Below are positions 8,863 to 18,109 of a stretch of 64,000 nucleotides of DNA, piece by piece. The notes under the pieces are model-generated. The model ran no database searches, was not told where the DNA came from, and worked only from the letters and a program-made list of their open reading frames with translations. The stretch's first letter is position 1. Each line of letters begins with the position of its first letter. A program made the translations under genes and the position numbers. This DNA is from Chloroflexota bacterium (GTDB taxonomy: Bacteria; Chloroflexota; Limnocylindria; Limnocylindrales; CSP1-4): the NCBI GenBank assembly GCA_015478725.1, contig JADMIG010000001.1, forward strand, positions 517,815 through 581,814. The letters are read 5' to 3'.

Positions 8863-10640
8863 ACCGCGATGAGGTACGGGTAGAGCGGCTGTCCACCGTG
8901 GGCGATGTCGACCTCGACGGACGGAAAGGCTGCGCCGAGCTGCCCGGCGAGCGCCTCGGCATCGCCGAGGTCCACCCCCTCCCCATAGAGGAGGGTCACG
9001 AGCTCGAACGGACGACCGAGTGCTTCGAGCGCGCTGACGACCGCCTTCGCGCGATCGCGATCCGCCGCCACGACGCCATCGTCCGGGTCGAGGACGATCG
9101 TCTGACCCTGGCGCACCTTGTGGCCGCCGAGCCGAGCGTCGCGGACCGCCGTCGTCACCTGGAACGTGCGGACCGCCCGACTCTGCTCGAGCATCCGCCT
9201 GAGGTTGGCCGCGACATCGAGGCCGGGCGCCACCGCGAGGATCGCCTCGAGGCCCTCGATCGGGTTGCGGGTCGGGACGATGTGGACCGGCCGCGTCGCG
9301 AGCTCAGCCACCTGATGGGCGGCGAGGATGACGTTCCGGTTGTTCGGAAGAATGATGATCTCGGCCGCGTTGAGACGGTCGATCGCCGCCAGGAGCTCTC
9401 CGGTCGACGGGTTCACGGACGGTCCTCCGCGGACGATCGCGGCAGCGCCACGATCGCGGAACTCCTTCTCGAGACCCTCGCCGGAGACGACGGCCACGAC
9501 GGCGAGCGCGATCGTCGTCCCATTCCGCGCCCGCGGATCAATCCACATGGATGCGGGTGTCGGAGCCACCGCCGGCCGATCTGCCCCCCCGTGACGCGCC
9601 CGCCCGTCCGCGGTCAGGCCGCGACCCGCGACGTCATCATCCGCTGGGGCCGGGATCGCGGCGGAGGCGGCGAGCGCGCCTGCGCCGACGAGATCGTCCA
9701 CCCGGCGATCGAGCATCGCGCGCGATTGGTGGTCAAGGTTGACGACCGTGATGTCCGTGAGATCGCCGAGCGCGAGCCCGTAGGCGAGGATCTCGTCGGG
9801 TCGCTCGTTGTGGACGTGGACCTTGGCCTCGTTCAGATCCCCGGCGACGATGACCGACTCGGCGAGGCTCGAGAGCCGGCCGCGCATCGCGTCGAGGTCG
9901 AGCGGACCATGACCGTTCGGCCGCACGAAGAAGACCGTCTCGTACCCGTGACCGTCATCCGCATGGGCGACGAGGTGCGAGAGCCGCGCGGAGGATCCCG
10001 CCCGGCCGCCGTCGACAGGCGCCTCGCCGACGAGATGGAGGAGCGCCCCCTGGAACAGCCGATATAGCCCCTGACCACCGGAATCGACGACGCCCGCGTC
10101 GCGAAGGACCGCCAGGAGCGATGGTGTCCGCTCGACCGATCGGGCCGCGGCGTCGACGGCCGCGGCGAGGACCGTCTCAATGTCCTGGTCACGCTCAGCC
10201 ACCGTCCGCGCCGCCTCGGCCGCGTCCCGGATCACGGTGAGGATGGTCCCCTCGACCGGTTGACTGACCGCACGATAGGCCTGCTCGACGCCCTTGCCGA
10301 GCGCGTAGGCGAGGTCCAGCGCGTTGAACCGGACCTTGCCGGCGAGACCGTCCGCCATGCCGCCGAAGATCTGACTGACGATGACACCGGAGTTGCCGCG
10401 TGCTTCGTGGAGGGCCCCGCGCTTGATCGCCGACGCGACCTCGCCGGCCGTCGAGCCCGCGACCGCGTCCGCCGCCGCCAGGGCACCGCGCACGGTCGTG
10501 AGCATGTTCGAGCCGGTGTCACCGTCCGGGACGGGGAAGACATTGAGCGCGTTGACCTCGTCGACGTGGCGCTCGAGGTTCGCCGCGGCCGCAGCGAGGG
10601 CGGACCGCAGCCCGGAACCATCGCACCACACCCGCGTCAC
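8856..10640 (-). CDS. DAK2/DegV-type protein (YloV/FakA-like fatty acid kinase component)
   Basis: This 594-residue protein begins VTRVWCDGSGLRSAL and has the DhaL-type nucleotide and metal motif FPVPDGDTGSNM near residue 38. A linker and a C-terminal DegV-related domain (IILPNNRNVILAAHQVA near 400) follow. Family members are FakA-type ATP-binding kinase subunits that phosphorylate fatty acids bound by FakB. No FakB gene is seen nearby. The GTG at 10640 shares GTGA with the stop of the upstream Asp23 gene, which fixes the start. The Asp23-YloV-RecG order is the same as in Firmicutes. Confidence 0.9.
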   Translation of the reverse strand: MTRVWCDGSGLRSALAAAAANLERHVDEVNALNVFPVPDGDTGSNMLTTVRGALAAADAVAGSTAGEVASAIKRGALHEARGNSGVIVSQIFGGMADGLAGKVRFNALDLAYALGKGVEQAYRAVSQPVEGTILTVIRDAAEAARTVAERDQDIETVLAAAVDAAARSVERTPSLLAVLRDAGVVDSGGQGLYRLFQGALLHLVGEAPVDGGRAGSSARLSHLVAHADDGHGYETVFFVRPNGHGPLDLDAMRGRLSSLAESVIVAGDLNEAKVHVHNERPDEILAYGLALGDLTDITVVNLDHQSRAMLDRRVDDLVGAGALAASAAIPAPADDDVAGRGLTADGRARHGGADRPAVAPTPASMWIDPRARNGTTIALAVVAVVSGEGLEKEFRDRGAAAIVRGGPSVNPSTGELLAAIDRLNAAEIIILPNNRNVILAAHQVAELATRPVHIVPTRNPIEGLEAILAVAPGLDVAANLRRMLEQSRAVRTFQVTTAVRDARLGGHKVRQGQTIVLDPDDGVVAADRDRAKAVVSALEALGRPFELVTLLYGEGVDLGDAEALAGQLGAAFPSVEVDIAHGGQPLYPYLIAVW

Positions 10641-11074
10641 GCCGCACCCCCGACGACGGTTCCGGCGTCGGCCGCCGGGGATGACTCGCTCGCAGTGTCG
10701 GTGGGGGTCGCGACGGGGACCTCCGGGATCCGGCCCGGCCGATACTCGAGGCCGGCCACCGTGATCGACACGACTCCCACCTCGCGCCGGAGGTCGCGAC
10801 GGACCGCGTAGCGCACCGCCGAATCGACCTGCCGAGCCACCTCGGCGACCGGCAACCCGGAGGCGACTTCGAGCGCGAGCCCGATCCGCAGCGAGCCGTC
10901 GATCGCGATGTCGATCCCGGGTTCCCTGCCGGTCACGCGACGGACGACGCTGGCCCGGATGCCGCGATCGGCGAACCCGACGACGCCATAACTGTGGCGG
11001 ACCGCTGCGGCGACGATCTCCTCGATCGCCCGCCGGGTCACGACCGAGCGACCGGTCGCGGGACGGTGGACCAT
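10637..11074 (-). CDS. Asp23/Gls24 family protein (YloU-like, second copy)
   Basis: This protein of about 145 residues matches YloU, with AIEEIVAAAVRHSYGVVGFADRG and a conserved SLRIGLALEVASG stretch. The strand pattern ends in VGVVSITVAGLEY. It is paired with yloV as in Firmicutes, where it is thought to work with the kinase or with envelope stress. The C-terminal 40 residues are a Pro/Ala/Thr tail without structure. I chose the ATG at 11074 (MVHRPATGRS); a longer frame begins at 11140 but is not family-like there. It faces rpmB with a 115-bp divergent promoter region. Confidence 0.8.
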   Translation of the reverse strand: MVHRPATGRSVVTRRAIEEIVAAAVRHSYGVVGFADRGIRASVVRRVTGREPGIDIAIDGSLRIGLALEVASGLPVAEVARQVDSAVRYAVRRDLRREVGVVSITVAGLEYRPGRIPEVPVATPTDTASESSPAADAGTVVGGAA

Positions 11075-11189
11075 GACGATGAGCACCCTCGGTTCGGTCG
11101 GGACTCGGACCGACCCGTGGTATGGTACGCGCTCGTCCACGACCGACTCGGCCCCGAACGTCCCACGTTCCGCAATCTTGAGGACCAGT

Positions 11190-11387
11190 ATGGCCCGCGC
11201 CTGTGCGATCTGCGCGAAAGTCTCGATGGGTGGCTACAACCCCCAGTCGTCCGGGATGAACCGCGTCCGCGCCCACCGTCGCTACCAGCCCAACCTCCAG
11301 CCGCTCCTCGTCTCCGAGGGAGGGGTCGTGTCCAGGCGTCTCGTCTGCACCCGCTGCCGCCGCACCCAGCTGAAGAACGTCCGGTAG
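11190..11387 (+). CDS. rpmB: 50S ribosomal protein L28
   Basis: This 65-residue protein has the L28 pattern with MARACAICAKVSMGGYNPQSS at the N-terminus, VRAHRRYQPNLQ in the middle and VCTRCRRTQLKNVR at the end. The two CxxC pairs suggest the zinc-binding form. A GAGG Shine-Dalgarno sequence lies 7 nt before the ATG. It is the only plus-strand gene in the first 23 kb, and stands alone between the divergent asp23-yloV genes and the convergent rpe gene. Confidence 0.95.
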   Translation: MARACAICAKVSMGGYNPQSSGMNRVRAHRRYQPNLQPLLVSEGGVVSRRLVCTRCRRTQLKNVR

Positions 11388-11404
11388 CGTCGCTGTCGAC
11401 GCGG

Positions 11405-11430
11405 CGAGCCGACCGGCGGTGGCCGGCTCG
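11405..11430. terminator. Hairpin between convergent rpmB and rpe
   Basis: A 7-bp inverted repeat CGAGCCG / CGGCTCG (11405-11411 and 11424-11430) with a 12-nt loop lies between the two convergent stop codons. It could end transcription from both sides. There is no run of T after it, so the assignment as terminator is tentative. Confidence 0.4.
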
Positions 11431-11441
11431 TCTATCCGTCG

Positions 11442-12398
11442 TCAGCGCGCCTCGCGCCACGCCCGGGCTTCGTCGAGCCAGGCGGCGCGGGCCGCTCCGA
11501 ATCGCTCCTCGACGAGCGGCTCTGCGGCGAGCGGCACGCTGAGGTCGTAGTCCCGCTCACCATCGGCCCCGGCCGGCCCGTCCCCACGAAGCATGATCAC
11601 CGGGATCCCGCCTTCCTCGATGTCCGCCATCGCCCGGGCGGCGATCGGGCGCGGCAGGCGGACGAACGGCGTCCACCGATCGCGCGACACCGGCGCCTTC
11701 CCATCGTTCAGGCTGAACTGGTACCCCTCGTCGGCGAGGGTGCGGATGAGGCGGATCTCGCGGGCCATGTCATGGCCCTTGACCCACAGCGCGGACCCGA
11801 CGGCGAGGATATCGGTCCCCTGCGCGCCGACAAACTCAGCCGTCTCGCGATTGACTCCCCCATCGACATGGATCTCGCCCCCGTGCGCCCGGTGGCGCAG
11901 ATAGCGTCGCGCCGCCAGGAGCTTCCCGGCCGCGATATCGCGCATGAACGGCTGCCCACCGAAGCCGGGTTCGATGGTCATGATCATGACGATGTCGAGG
12001 AGTTCCGCGTACGGCTCGAGCGCCGTGAGCGGCGTCGCGGGCTTGATCGCCAGCCCGGCGGCCCTGCCGGCGGCGTGGATCGCCCGGAGCGTCGGCTCGA
12101 TGGGTTCGTCGATCTCGACGTGGATCGTGATCGAGTCGCAGCCGGCCTCGAGGTACTCGTCGAGGTAGCGGCCCGGGTCGGTGATCATGAGGTGAGCGTC
12201 GAACGGGAGTTCAGTCCGCCGTCGCAGCGCCTTGATCGTCTTCGCCCCGAACGTGAGGTTCGGCACGAAGTGGCCGTCCATCGCGTCGAGGTGGAAGCGA
12301 TCCGTGCCGGCCCGCTCTGCCCGCCTGATCGCGTTCGCCAGGTTCCCGAAGTCCGCATCGAGGATGCTCGCGGCCACGCGAGCGCGCCCCTCCGCCAT
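11442..12398 (-). CDS. rpe: Ribulose-phosphate 3-epimerase with C-terminal extension
   Basis: The first 225 residues are a complete Rpe barrel: VAASILDADF, the metal-site DAMDGHFVPN, HLMI, the glycine-rich MTIEPGFGGQPF and the phosphate site HVDGGVN. It interconverts ribulose 5-phosphate and xylulose 5-phosphate. A normal Rpe ends near residue 225, but this protein continues for about 90 residues to 318, with DGKAPVSRDRWTPFVRLP, ADIEEGGIPVIMLRGDG and a charged C-terminal helix. I do not recognise this extension. The start overlaps the rlmN stop by one base. Confidence 0.88.
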   Translation of the reverse strand: MAEGRARVAASILDADFGNLANAIRRAERAGTDRFHLDAMDGHFVPNLTFGAKTIKALRRRTELPFDAHLMITDPGRYLDEYLEAGCDSITIHVEIDEPIEPTLRAIHAAGRAAGLAIKPATPLTALEPYAELLDIVMIMTIEPGFGGQPFMRDIAAGKLLAARRYLRHRAHGGEIHVDGGVNRETAEFVGAQGTDILAVGSALWVKGHDMAREIRLIRTLADEGYQFSLNDGKAPVSRDRWTPFVRLPRPIAARAMADIEEGGIPVIMLRGDGPAGADGERDYDLSVPLAAEPLVEERFGAARAAWLDEARAWREAR

Positions 12399-13660
12399 CA
12401 GGGGGCATCCGCCGCGACCGCGACCCGGGAGCCGCCCCGGCCCGAGCCATCGTCGACGACCGGCGAGGGCTCGCGGCTGCGTTCCCCGCGGAGTGCCGCG
12501 GCGCTCGCGATGACGAGCAGTTCGCGGCGGCGTCCGACGGCCCGTGCCGGCGGCTCACCGGCATGCTCGGCCGCGAGCTGGCCGCATGCCGCGCCGATCT
12601 CCTGGCCACGGTTCCGCCGGATCGTCACCGGGATGCCGGCAGCCGCGACCAGCCCGGCGAACGCCTCGATCGTCTGCATCGGGCTCGCCGTCCACGGCGT
12701 GTGCGCGACGGGGTTCATCGGGATGAGGTTGACATGGGCGAGATCGCCCTGGAGGAGCGTCGCCAGCGCGTCCGCATCGGCCGGGGTGTCGTTCACGCCG
12801 GCGATCATCGTGTATTCGTAGCTGATCCGTCGTCCCGTGGCCGCGGCGTGGTCTCGGGCGGCGGACACGACCTCGGCGACCGGCCAGCGCCGATTCAGTG
12901 GCACGAGGACGTCACGGAGCGAGTCGCGCGCCGCATGGAGGCTCACCGCGAGGGTGAAGCGCGCACCGAGCGCCGTGAGCCGACGGATCCCCGGCACGAC
13001 GCCCGAAGTGCTGACGGTGATGTGCCGCGCCCCGAGACCGAACCGCTCCGGGTCGGCGAGGGCCTGGACCGCCTCAAGGACACGGTCGAGGTTGAGGAGC
13101 GGCTCTCCCATCCCCATGAAGACGACGTTGGTGACGACGCGCCCGTCGGCCGCCAGACGACGGGCCGCCGCGCGCACCTGGTCGACGATCTCCGCGGTGG
13201 TCAGGTCGCGCCCGAAGCCGAGTTCGCCAGTCGCACAGAACGGGCAGCCGACGGCACAGCCGACCTGGCTCGAGATGCAGACGGTGTGCCGCTCCCGGCG
13301 ACCCACCCGCGGCGGGTAGTGCATGAGGACGGACTCGACGAGGGCGCCGTCGTCGAGTCGATGCAGCGCCTTCTCGGTGGCCCCTCCGTCCGACGGCAGG
13401 ACCTCCGTCGCCTCGAGTGTGTCGAGGCGGTACGCGCCTGCGATCCGCTCCCGAAGCGCACCCGGCAGCGGATGGAGATCTGCCGCGACGAGCGCGTGGC
13501 GACGCCAGAACGCCTCCCCGAGCTGCGCGAGGCGGTAGGCTGGTGCGCCGTTCTCCGCCAGCCACGCGGCGAGGGCCGCCGGGTGGACGCCGGCAAGTCC
13601 CGGTCGATCTGTTTCGACGTGCGGGCCGGGCGCGGGGGGCGGTGTCAGGATGCTCGTCAT
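12398..13660 (-). CDS. rlmN: Dual-specificity RNA methyltransferase RlmN
   Basis: This radical-SAM enzyme of about 420 residues has the iron-sulfur motif CAVGCPFC, preceded by HTVCISSQVG. The motif GMGEPLLNLD and the catalytic cysteine region IGAACGQL (near 340 of the mature frame) also fit. It methylates C2 of A2503 in 23S rRNA and A37 in some tRNAs. I chose the ATG at 13660 (MTSILTPPPAP); an upstream extension lacks family sequence. A C-terminal tail of about 50 residues after the conserved QLAAEHAG is Arg/Ser-rich and not part of the usual fold. Confidence 0.93.
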   Translation of the reverse strand: MTSILTPPPAPGPHVETDRPGLAGVHPAALAAWLAENGAPAYRLAQLGEAFWRRHALVAADLHPLPGALRERIAGAYRLDTLEATEVLPSDGGATEKALHRLDDGALVESVLMHYPPRVGRRERHTVCISSQVGCAVGCPFCATGELGFGRDLTTAEIVDQVRAAARRLAADGRVVTNVVFMGMGEPLLNLDRVLEAVQALADPERFGLGARHITVSTSGVVPGIRRLTALGARFTLAVSLHAARDSLRDVLVPLNRRWPVAEVVSAARDHAAATGRRISYEYTMIAGVNDTPADADALATLLQGDLAHVNLIPMNPVAHTPWTASPMQTIEAFAGLVAAAGIPVTIRRNRGQEIGAACGQLAAEHAGEPPARAVGRRRELLVIASAAALRGERSREPSPVVDDGSGRGGSRVAVAADAP

Positions 13661-13788
13661 GGGCGCGGATTGTCGCACGAGCCGACCCCGGACTCCGGCG
13701 GCCGGCATCCTGCCAGAGGGCAGCCGCGAAGCCCGACCCACCCTGCGTCTCGCCGCCTGCGACCGACCGGCTTCGACCGACCGCCTGC

Positions 13789-13875
13789 CGTCTCATCTGT
13801 TCATCCACCGAACGCTCGGTCCGGGATGGAGCGGTGGCGCCGTGACCATCGTCTCATCAGCTCATCCACCGAACG
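13789..13875. repeat. Two 26-bp direct repeats, 61 bp apart, in the fmt-rlmN gap
   Basis: In the 398-bp gap between rlmN and fmt, two copies of a 26-bp unit share 24 bases: CGTCTCATC, then three bases, then TCATCCACCGAACG. The copies are 13789-13814 and 13850-13875. The rest of the gap (13661-14058) shows no gene I can support. The repeats lie upstream of rlmN in its reading direction, so an operator or a small duplicated element is possible, but I see no protein or known RNA. Confidence 0.6.
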
Positions 13876-14058
13876 AGCGAGACGGATCCGGCGCTCGGCG
13901 GCGCCTGACACCTCTCGGATCACCTGCCCGCCGCACCAACGTTCCCCCGATGAGCATTTGAGACGCCATCCGGCCTGCGCCACTCCCAGAGGCGGACCGA
14001 ACCGGGGGTTTCCGCGCATGGATGCACCCCGAGCCCTGCTCAGACGTCCCGAGCCCCT

Positions 14059-15009
14059 TCAGACGACGCGACCACCGGCGACCGCCGGCCGCCCTCGAGC
14101 GAACGCCGATCCTGTCATCGGCCGCCCGCCGGCAGGTTGGACTTCCTCGAGACGGAGCCGGCCCTCGACTGTCACGAGCTCGAGGCCGGCCGTCGCGGCG
14201 ACGAGTGTCCCGACCGGCGGACGGTCGTGTTCGCCCGTCTCGGGGATGACCTCGACTCGACGAACGATGAGGCGTCCGACCGACGTCTCGAGGTGGGTGC
14301 CGGGCCACGGATCGAACGCCCGGACCCGACGCTCGAGATCGCGGGCCGGGACCGTCGGATCGAGCCGGCCGTCGGCCCGTCGAAGCGGCCGCGTCATCGT
14401 CGCCGCCGCGGCATCCTGGACGTGGGGCACCAGCGCGCCTGCCAGCCACGGCCCGAGCGTCCGGCCGACGAGAGCGACGCCGACGCGGGCTGCGTGCACC
14501 TCGACCTCCGGCGCCCGCTCGCGCCCCGTCAACGGCCAGCGCTCGGCCGCGACGATCGGTCCCGTGTCGATGCCCGCGTCCATGGCGATGATCGTCACCC
14601 CGGTCTCCGGGTCGCCCGCGAGGATCGCGGCCGGGATCGGCGACGCGCCGCGCCATCGCGGCAACAGCGACGGGTGGACGTTGAGGATCCCGTGGCCGAG
14701 GAGGTCGAGGATCGTCAGGGGCACGATCAACCCATAGTCGGCCAGGACGCCGACATCCGGCCGGAGCTCGGCGATCGCTGCGGCCACGCCCGGATCGCGG
14801 AGGGTGGTCGGGGCGATGATGGGGAGGCCGAGGTCGTCGGCCCGAACCCGGACCGGCGCCGGTCGAAGGACGCCGCCTCGACCGCTCGGTCGCTCGGGGA
14901 TGGTGACGACGCCGACGAGGCGGATCCCCGGTGACGTCGCGAGCCGCTCAAGGATCGGGACCGCGAAGCCGCCCGACCCGAAGAACACGACCCCCGCGGG
15001 CTCGCTCAC
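14059..15009 (-). CDS. fmt: Methionyl-tRNA formyltransferase
   Basis: This 316-residue enzyme has the formyltransferase motif SLLPRWRGASPI near residue 112 and an ADYGLIVP strand before it. The C-terminal domain (TVPARDLERRVRAFDPWPGT) is typical of Fmt. It formylates initiator Met-tRNA. The N-terminal VFFGSGGFAVP matches the family start, so the ATG is well supported. It overlaps def by 4 bp (ATGA), and the order def-fmt is a classic pair. Confidence 0.93.
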   Translation of the reverse strand: MSEPAGVVFFGSGGFAVPILERLATSPGIRLVGVVTIPERPSGRGGVLRPAPVRVRADDLGLPIIAPTTLRDPGVAAAIAELRPDVGVLADYGLIVPLTILDLLGHGILNVHPSLLPRWRGASPIPAAILAGDPETGVTIIAMDAGIDTGPIVAAERWPLTGRERAPEVEVHAARVGVALVGRTLGPWLAGALVPHVQDAAAATMTRPLRRADGRLDPTVPARDLERRVRAFDPWPGTHLETSVGRLIVRRVEVIPETGEHDRPPVGTLVAATAGLELVTVEGRLRLEEVQPAGGRPMTGSAFARGRPAVAGGRVV

Positions 15010-15518
15010 GCGAGTGCGGTGGCGCGCGCCTCGATCTGCTCGTCCTCGTCCCCGGGTCCCACCGCGATCAACTCGTCCATCGAATCGAGGTAGTCGATGT
15101 ACAGCTTCCCGTCGAGATGATCGAGCTCGTGCTGGAGCGCCCGACCGAGGAGCCCCGACCCGGCCACCCGGACCTCGCGGCCGAAGCGGTTCTGGGCGAC
15201 GACCCAGACCCGCTCGCGACGGGTGATATAGGCGACGTAGCCGGGGATCGAGAGACAGCCCTCGAGATCGCGGTCGTCGCCGGTCGCGCGCACGATCGCC
15301 GGGTTGATGAGCTCGTGGAGCTGGTCCTCGACCTCGATGACGCAGACCCTGAGCGGCTCGCCGAGCTGGGGCGCGGCGAGTCCCACCCCCGGAGCGTGGC
15401 GCATCGACTCGGTGAGGTCGTCGAGGAGCTCGTGGAGCGAGCGACCGAAGCTGTCCACGGGAAGGCCCTGGAGACGAAGCCTCGGGTCGCCGAGAAGGAC
15501 GATCGGTCTGACGCTCAT
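15006..15518 (-). CDS. def: Peptide deformylase
   Basis: This 170-residue metalloenzyme contains the three peptide deformylase motifs in order: GVGLAAPQ (near 48), EGCLS (near 93) and QHELDHLDG (near 135). The Cys and two His bind the metal, and Glu acts as the base. It removes the formyl group from nascent proteins. I chose the ATG at 15518 (MSVRPIVLLGDP); a longer frame to 15635 is not deformylase-like. The stop overlaps fmt. Confidence 0.95.
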   Translation of the reverse strand: MSVRPIVLLGDPRLRLQGLPVDSFGRSLHELLDDLTESMRHAPGVGLAAPQLGEPLRVCVIEVEDQLHELINPAIVRATGDDRDLEGCLSIPGYVAYITRRERVWVVAQNRFGREVRVAGSGLLGRALQHELDHLDGKLYIDYLDSMDELIAVGPGDEDEQIEARATALA

Positions 15519-15582
15519 GGCCGCGAAGTATATCGGAGGGCGGCTGCGCCGCCGCTCGGCCGGGACCGACAGCGGCAGGCCA

Positions 15583-18096
15583 TCAGAGCAGCGTCTCCGG
15601 GTCGACGTCCACGCTCCATGCTGGCCCGAGTCCACCGTCGAGCAGTGCGACCGGGTCCGTCCCGCGGAGGACCACGTTCCAGCGCCATCGCCCGGCGCGC
15701 CGGGCGATGTACGCGGGTGCGGGCCCGATGACCTCGACGGAGAGCCGCCGTTCCGCCGCGAGGATCCGGAGGCGATCGGCCGTCGCCGTCGCCATCGCCT
15801 CCGCCACGGTCGGATCCGGGAGTCCGACGGTGAGCTTCACGTACCGCCCGAACGGCGGTGCTCCGTACCGCCGGCGGGCCGTAAGCTCGGCGTCGTAGAA
15901 CGCCGCGGCGTCCCCCTCCGCGACGGCCCGGATCGCCGGATGATCCGGCTGATACGTCTGGATGATCGCCACTCCCGGTCGATCGCCGCGTCCGGCCCGG
16001 CCCGCCGCCTGGGTCAGCAGCTGGTACGTCCGCTCGGCCGACCGCTCGTCCGGCAGGTTGAGGGCGATGTCGGCGGAGACGACGCCGACGAGCGCCACCT
16101 CCGGGATGTCGAACCCCTTCGTCACGAGGCTCGTCCCGATGAGCAGATCGAGCCGGCCGTCCGTGAACGCGTCGACGACCCGTTCGGCGCCGCCACGGCG
16201 TTCGACGACGTCGCGGTCGAGACGTCCGACCCGGAGTCCAGGGAACCGGGAGCGGACCTCCGCCTCGACCCGCTGGGTCCCGCCGCCGAGGTAGCGGATG
16301 CGCGGCGAGCCACAGGCCGGGCAGCGCGTCGCGAGCGGCGCGGCGCGACCGCAGTGATGGCACCGCAACGACATGCCGGCCTGATGGAAGACGAGTGGTC
16401 GCGCGCATTCGTCGCACGTCTGAACGGCGCCGCAATCGCGGCACAGGACGGCCGACGCAGAGCCACGCCGGTTGATCACGAGGATGCCCCGCTCGCCCTC
16501 GGCCGACCGGAGATCGCGGATCGCCACCTCGAGCCGGCGGGAGATGAGACCGCGGTTCCCGGCCGCGAGTTCGGCTCGCAGGTCGACGATCTCGATCGTC
16601 GGCGGCGCGCCCGCAGGGCGCAGCGGCAGGACGACGCGCCGGTAGGTCCCGTCGCGGACCCGCCCCATCGTCTCGACCGCGGGGGTCGCCGAGCCGAGGA
16701 CGCAGGCAGCGCGAGCAAGCCGGGCGACGGCGACGGCCGTGTCACGGGCCTGGAGCCGGGGCGTCCGGTCGCTCTTGTACGCGCCGTCGTGCTCCTCGTC
16801 GACGATGACGAGGCCGACCTCGGCGAGCGGCGCGACCACGGCGAGGCGGGTGCCGACGACGATGTCGATCTCGCCGCGTCGGATCCTCCGCCACTCGTCG
16901 GCTCGCTCACCTTCACCGAGGCCGGAATGGACGAGCGCGATCTCGGCGTCGAGGTCGCGGCGGAGTCGGTCGACCAGTGGCAGCGCGAGGGCGACCTCCG
17001 GGACGAGGATAAGGACGGGTCGGCCCGCGTCGAGACAGGCGCCGATCGCCTCCACGTAGACGGCGGTCTTGCCGCCCCCGGTCACGCCGTCGAGGACGAG
17101 CGGTGTCGGGTCGCCCTCGGCGATGGCGGCCCGGATGCGGTCGAGGGCGGTCCCCTGCGGGCCGGTGAGGTCCGATCCGGACGGTCGGGCGCCACGGTGC
17201 CCGGGCCGGCGGCGGGCGAGTGGTCGTCGCTCGACCGCGACGACGGAGATCGCCACGAGACCCCGCCGCGCGAGGCTCGTGACGGTCGAGGCTCCGACAC
17301 CCGCGCTCGTTCCCGCGGTCGGACGGCCGCCGTCAATGGAGCGATCCCCCTCCAGTGCCACGAGGAGCTCGATCTGGTGCGGACCGAGTGGTCGCCCGGG
17401 CGGTCGGACGCCCGCGGCCAGGTTCGCCGCCGCGACGCGGCCGTCGTCCGTGAGACGCATCCGCCGCTCGAAGCGGGGACCGGCCCCAGCCGTGGTGAGC
17501 GTCCAGTCGAGGGTCACCCGGCCGCTTGCCTCGAGGGTCCGAAGACGGCGGATCAGGGCGGCCCGGCCACTCGGCGTCTCGAGGTCGCGGACGACCCGCG
17601 GCGCGAAGCCGATCCGATCGAGGAGCTCGCGGTCCGTTCCGTCCACCGCTTCCATGCCGGCGTCGTCGCCGTCGCCGCCCGCGCCTTCGCCCCCGGGCGT
17701 CCGCTCGACGACGAGCTCGAGGCGCTCGAGCATGCCCGGCGGGAGCATCGCCCGGATGACGAGCGACGTCGGAGCGAGATACCGCTCGGCGATCCAGCGG
17801 GCGAGCTCCACACTTCGCGCCGGCAGGAGTGGGCCGTCCGTCCGGACCCGATCGATGATCGGCTTGCTGACGATGCCCGGCGCCATCGCACCAGGGCCGA
17901 GCACGATCCCGAGCGCGTGGCGCCGCCCGAACTCGACGAGGACTGCCTCTCCGGCCTCGAGTCCATCGAGGGCGGGCGGGACGGCGTAGGTGTACGCCCG
18001 GTCTGCGGATCCCCCGGCCGCGTCGATCGCGACCTCGACGAGCGGCCGCTGCGTCGGCGTCGCGGCCGGGTCACGGCGCAGCTCCTCGTCCGACAT
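15583..18096 (-). CDS. priA: Primosomal protein N' (replication restart helicase PriA)
   Basis: This 837-residue protein has an N-terminal 3'-DNA-binding domain (VEVAIDAAGGSADRAYTY). The helicase core carries the Walker A GVTGGGKT and the Walker B DEEHDGAYKSD motifs. The zinc region has CRDCGAVQTCDEC, followed by CHHC and CPACGSPRIRYLGGGTQ. The C-terminal domain ends DVDPETLL. It restarts replication at abandoned forks. All eight zinc-region cysteines and the helicase lysine are present. I chose the ATG at 18096 (MSDEELRRD). Confidence 0.95.
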   Translation of the reverse strand: MSDEELRRDPAATPTQRPLVEVAIDAAGGSADRAYTYAVPPALDGLEAGEAVLVEFGRRHALGIVLGPGAMAPGIVSKPIIDRVRTDGPLLPARSVELARWIAERYLAPTSLVIRAMLPPGMLERLELVVERTPGGEGAGGDGDDAGMEAVDGTDRELLDRIGFAPRVVRDLETPSGRAALIRRLRTLEASGRVTLDWTLTTAGAGPRFERRMRLTDDGRVAAANLAAGVRPPGRPLGPHQIELLVALEGDRSIDGGRPTAGTSAGVGASTVTSLARRGLVAISVVAVERRPLARRRPGHRGARPSGSDLTGPQGTALDRIRAAIAEGDPTPLVLDGVTGGGKTAVYVEAIGACLDAGRPVLILVPEVALALPLVDRLRRDLDAEIALVHSGLGEGERADEWRRIRRGEIDIVVGTRLAVVAPLAEVGLVIVDEEHDGAYKSDRTPRLQARDTAVAVARLARAACVLGSATPAVETMGRVRDGTYRRVVLPLRPAGAPPTIEIVDLRAELAAGNRGLISRRLEVAIRDLRSAEGERGILVINRRGSASAVLCRDCGAVQTCDECARPLVFHQAGMSLRCHHCGRAAPLATRCPACGSPRIRYLGGGTQRVEAEVRSRFPGLRVGRLDRDVVERRGGAERVVDAFTDGRLDLLIGTSLVTKGFDIPEVALVGVVSADIALNLPDERSAERTYQLLTQAAGRAGRGDRPGVAIIQTYQPDHPAIRAVAEGDAAAFYDAELTARRRYGAPPFGRYVKLTVGLPDPTVAEAMATATADRLRILAAERRLSVEVIGPAPAYIARRAGRWRWNVVLRGTDPVALLDGGLGPAWSVDVDPETLL

Positions 18097-18109
18097 CACG
18101 GGAGCGCCG

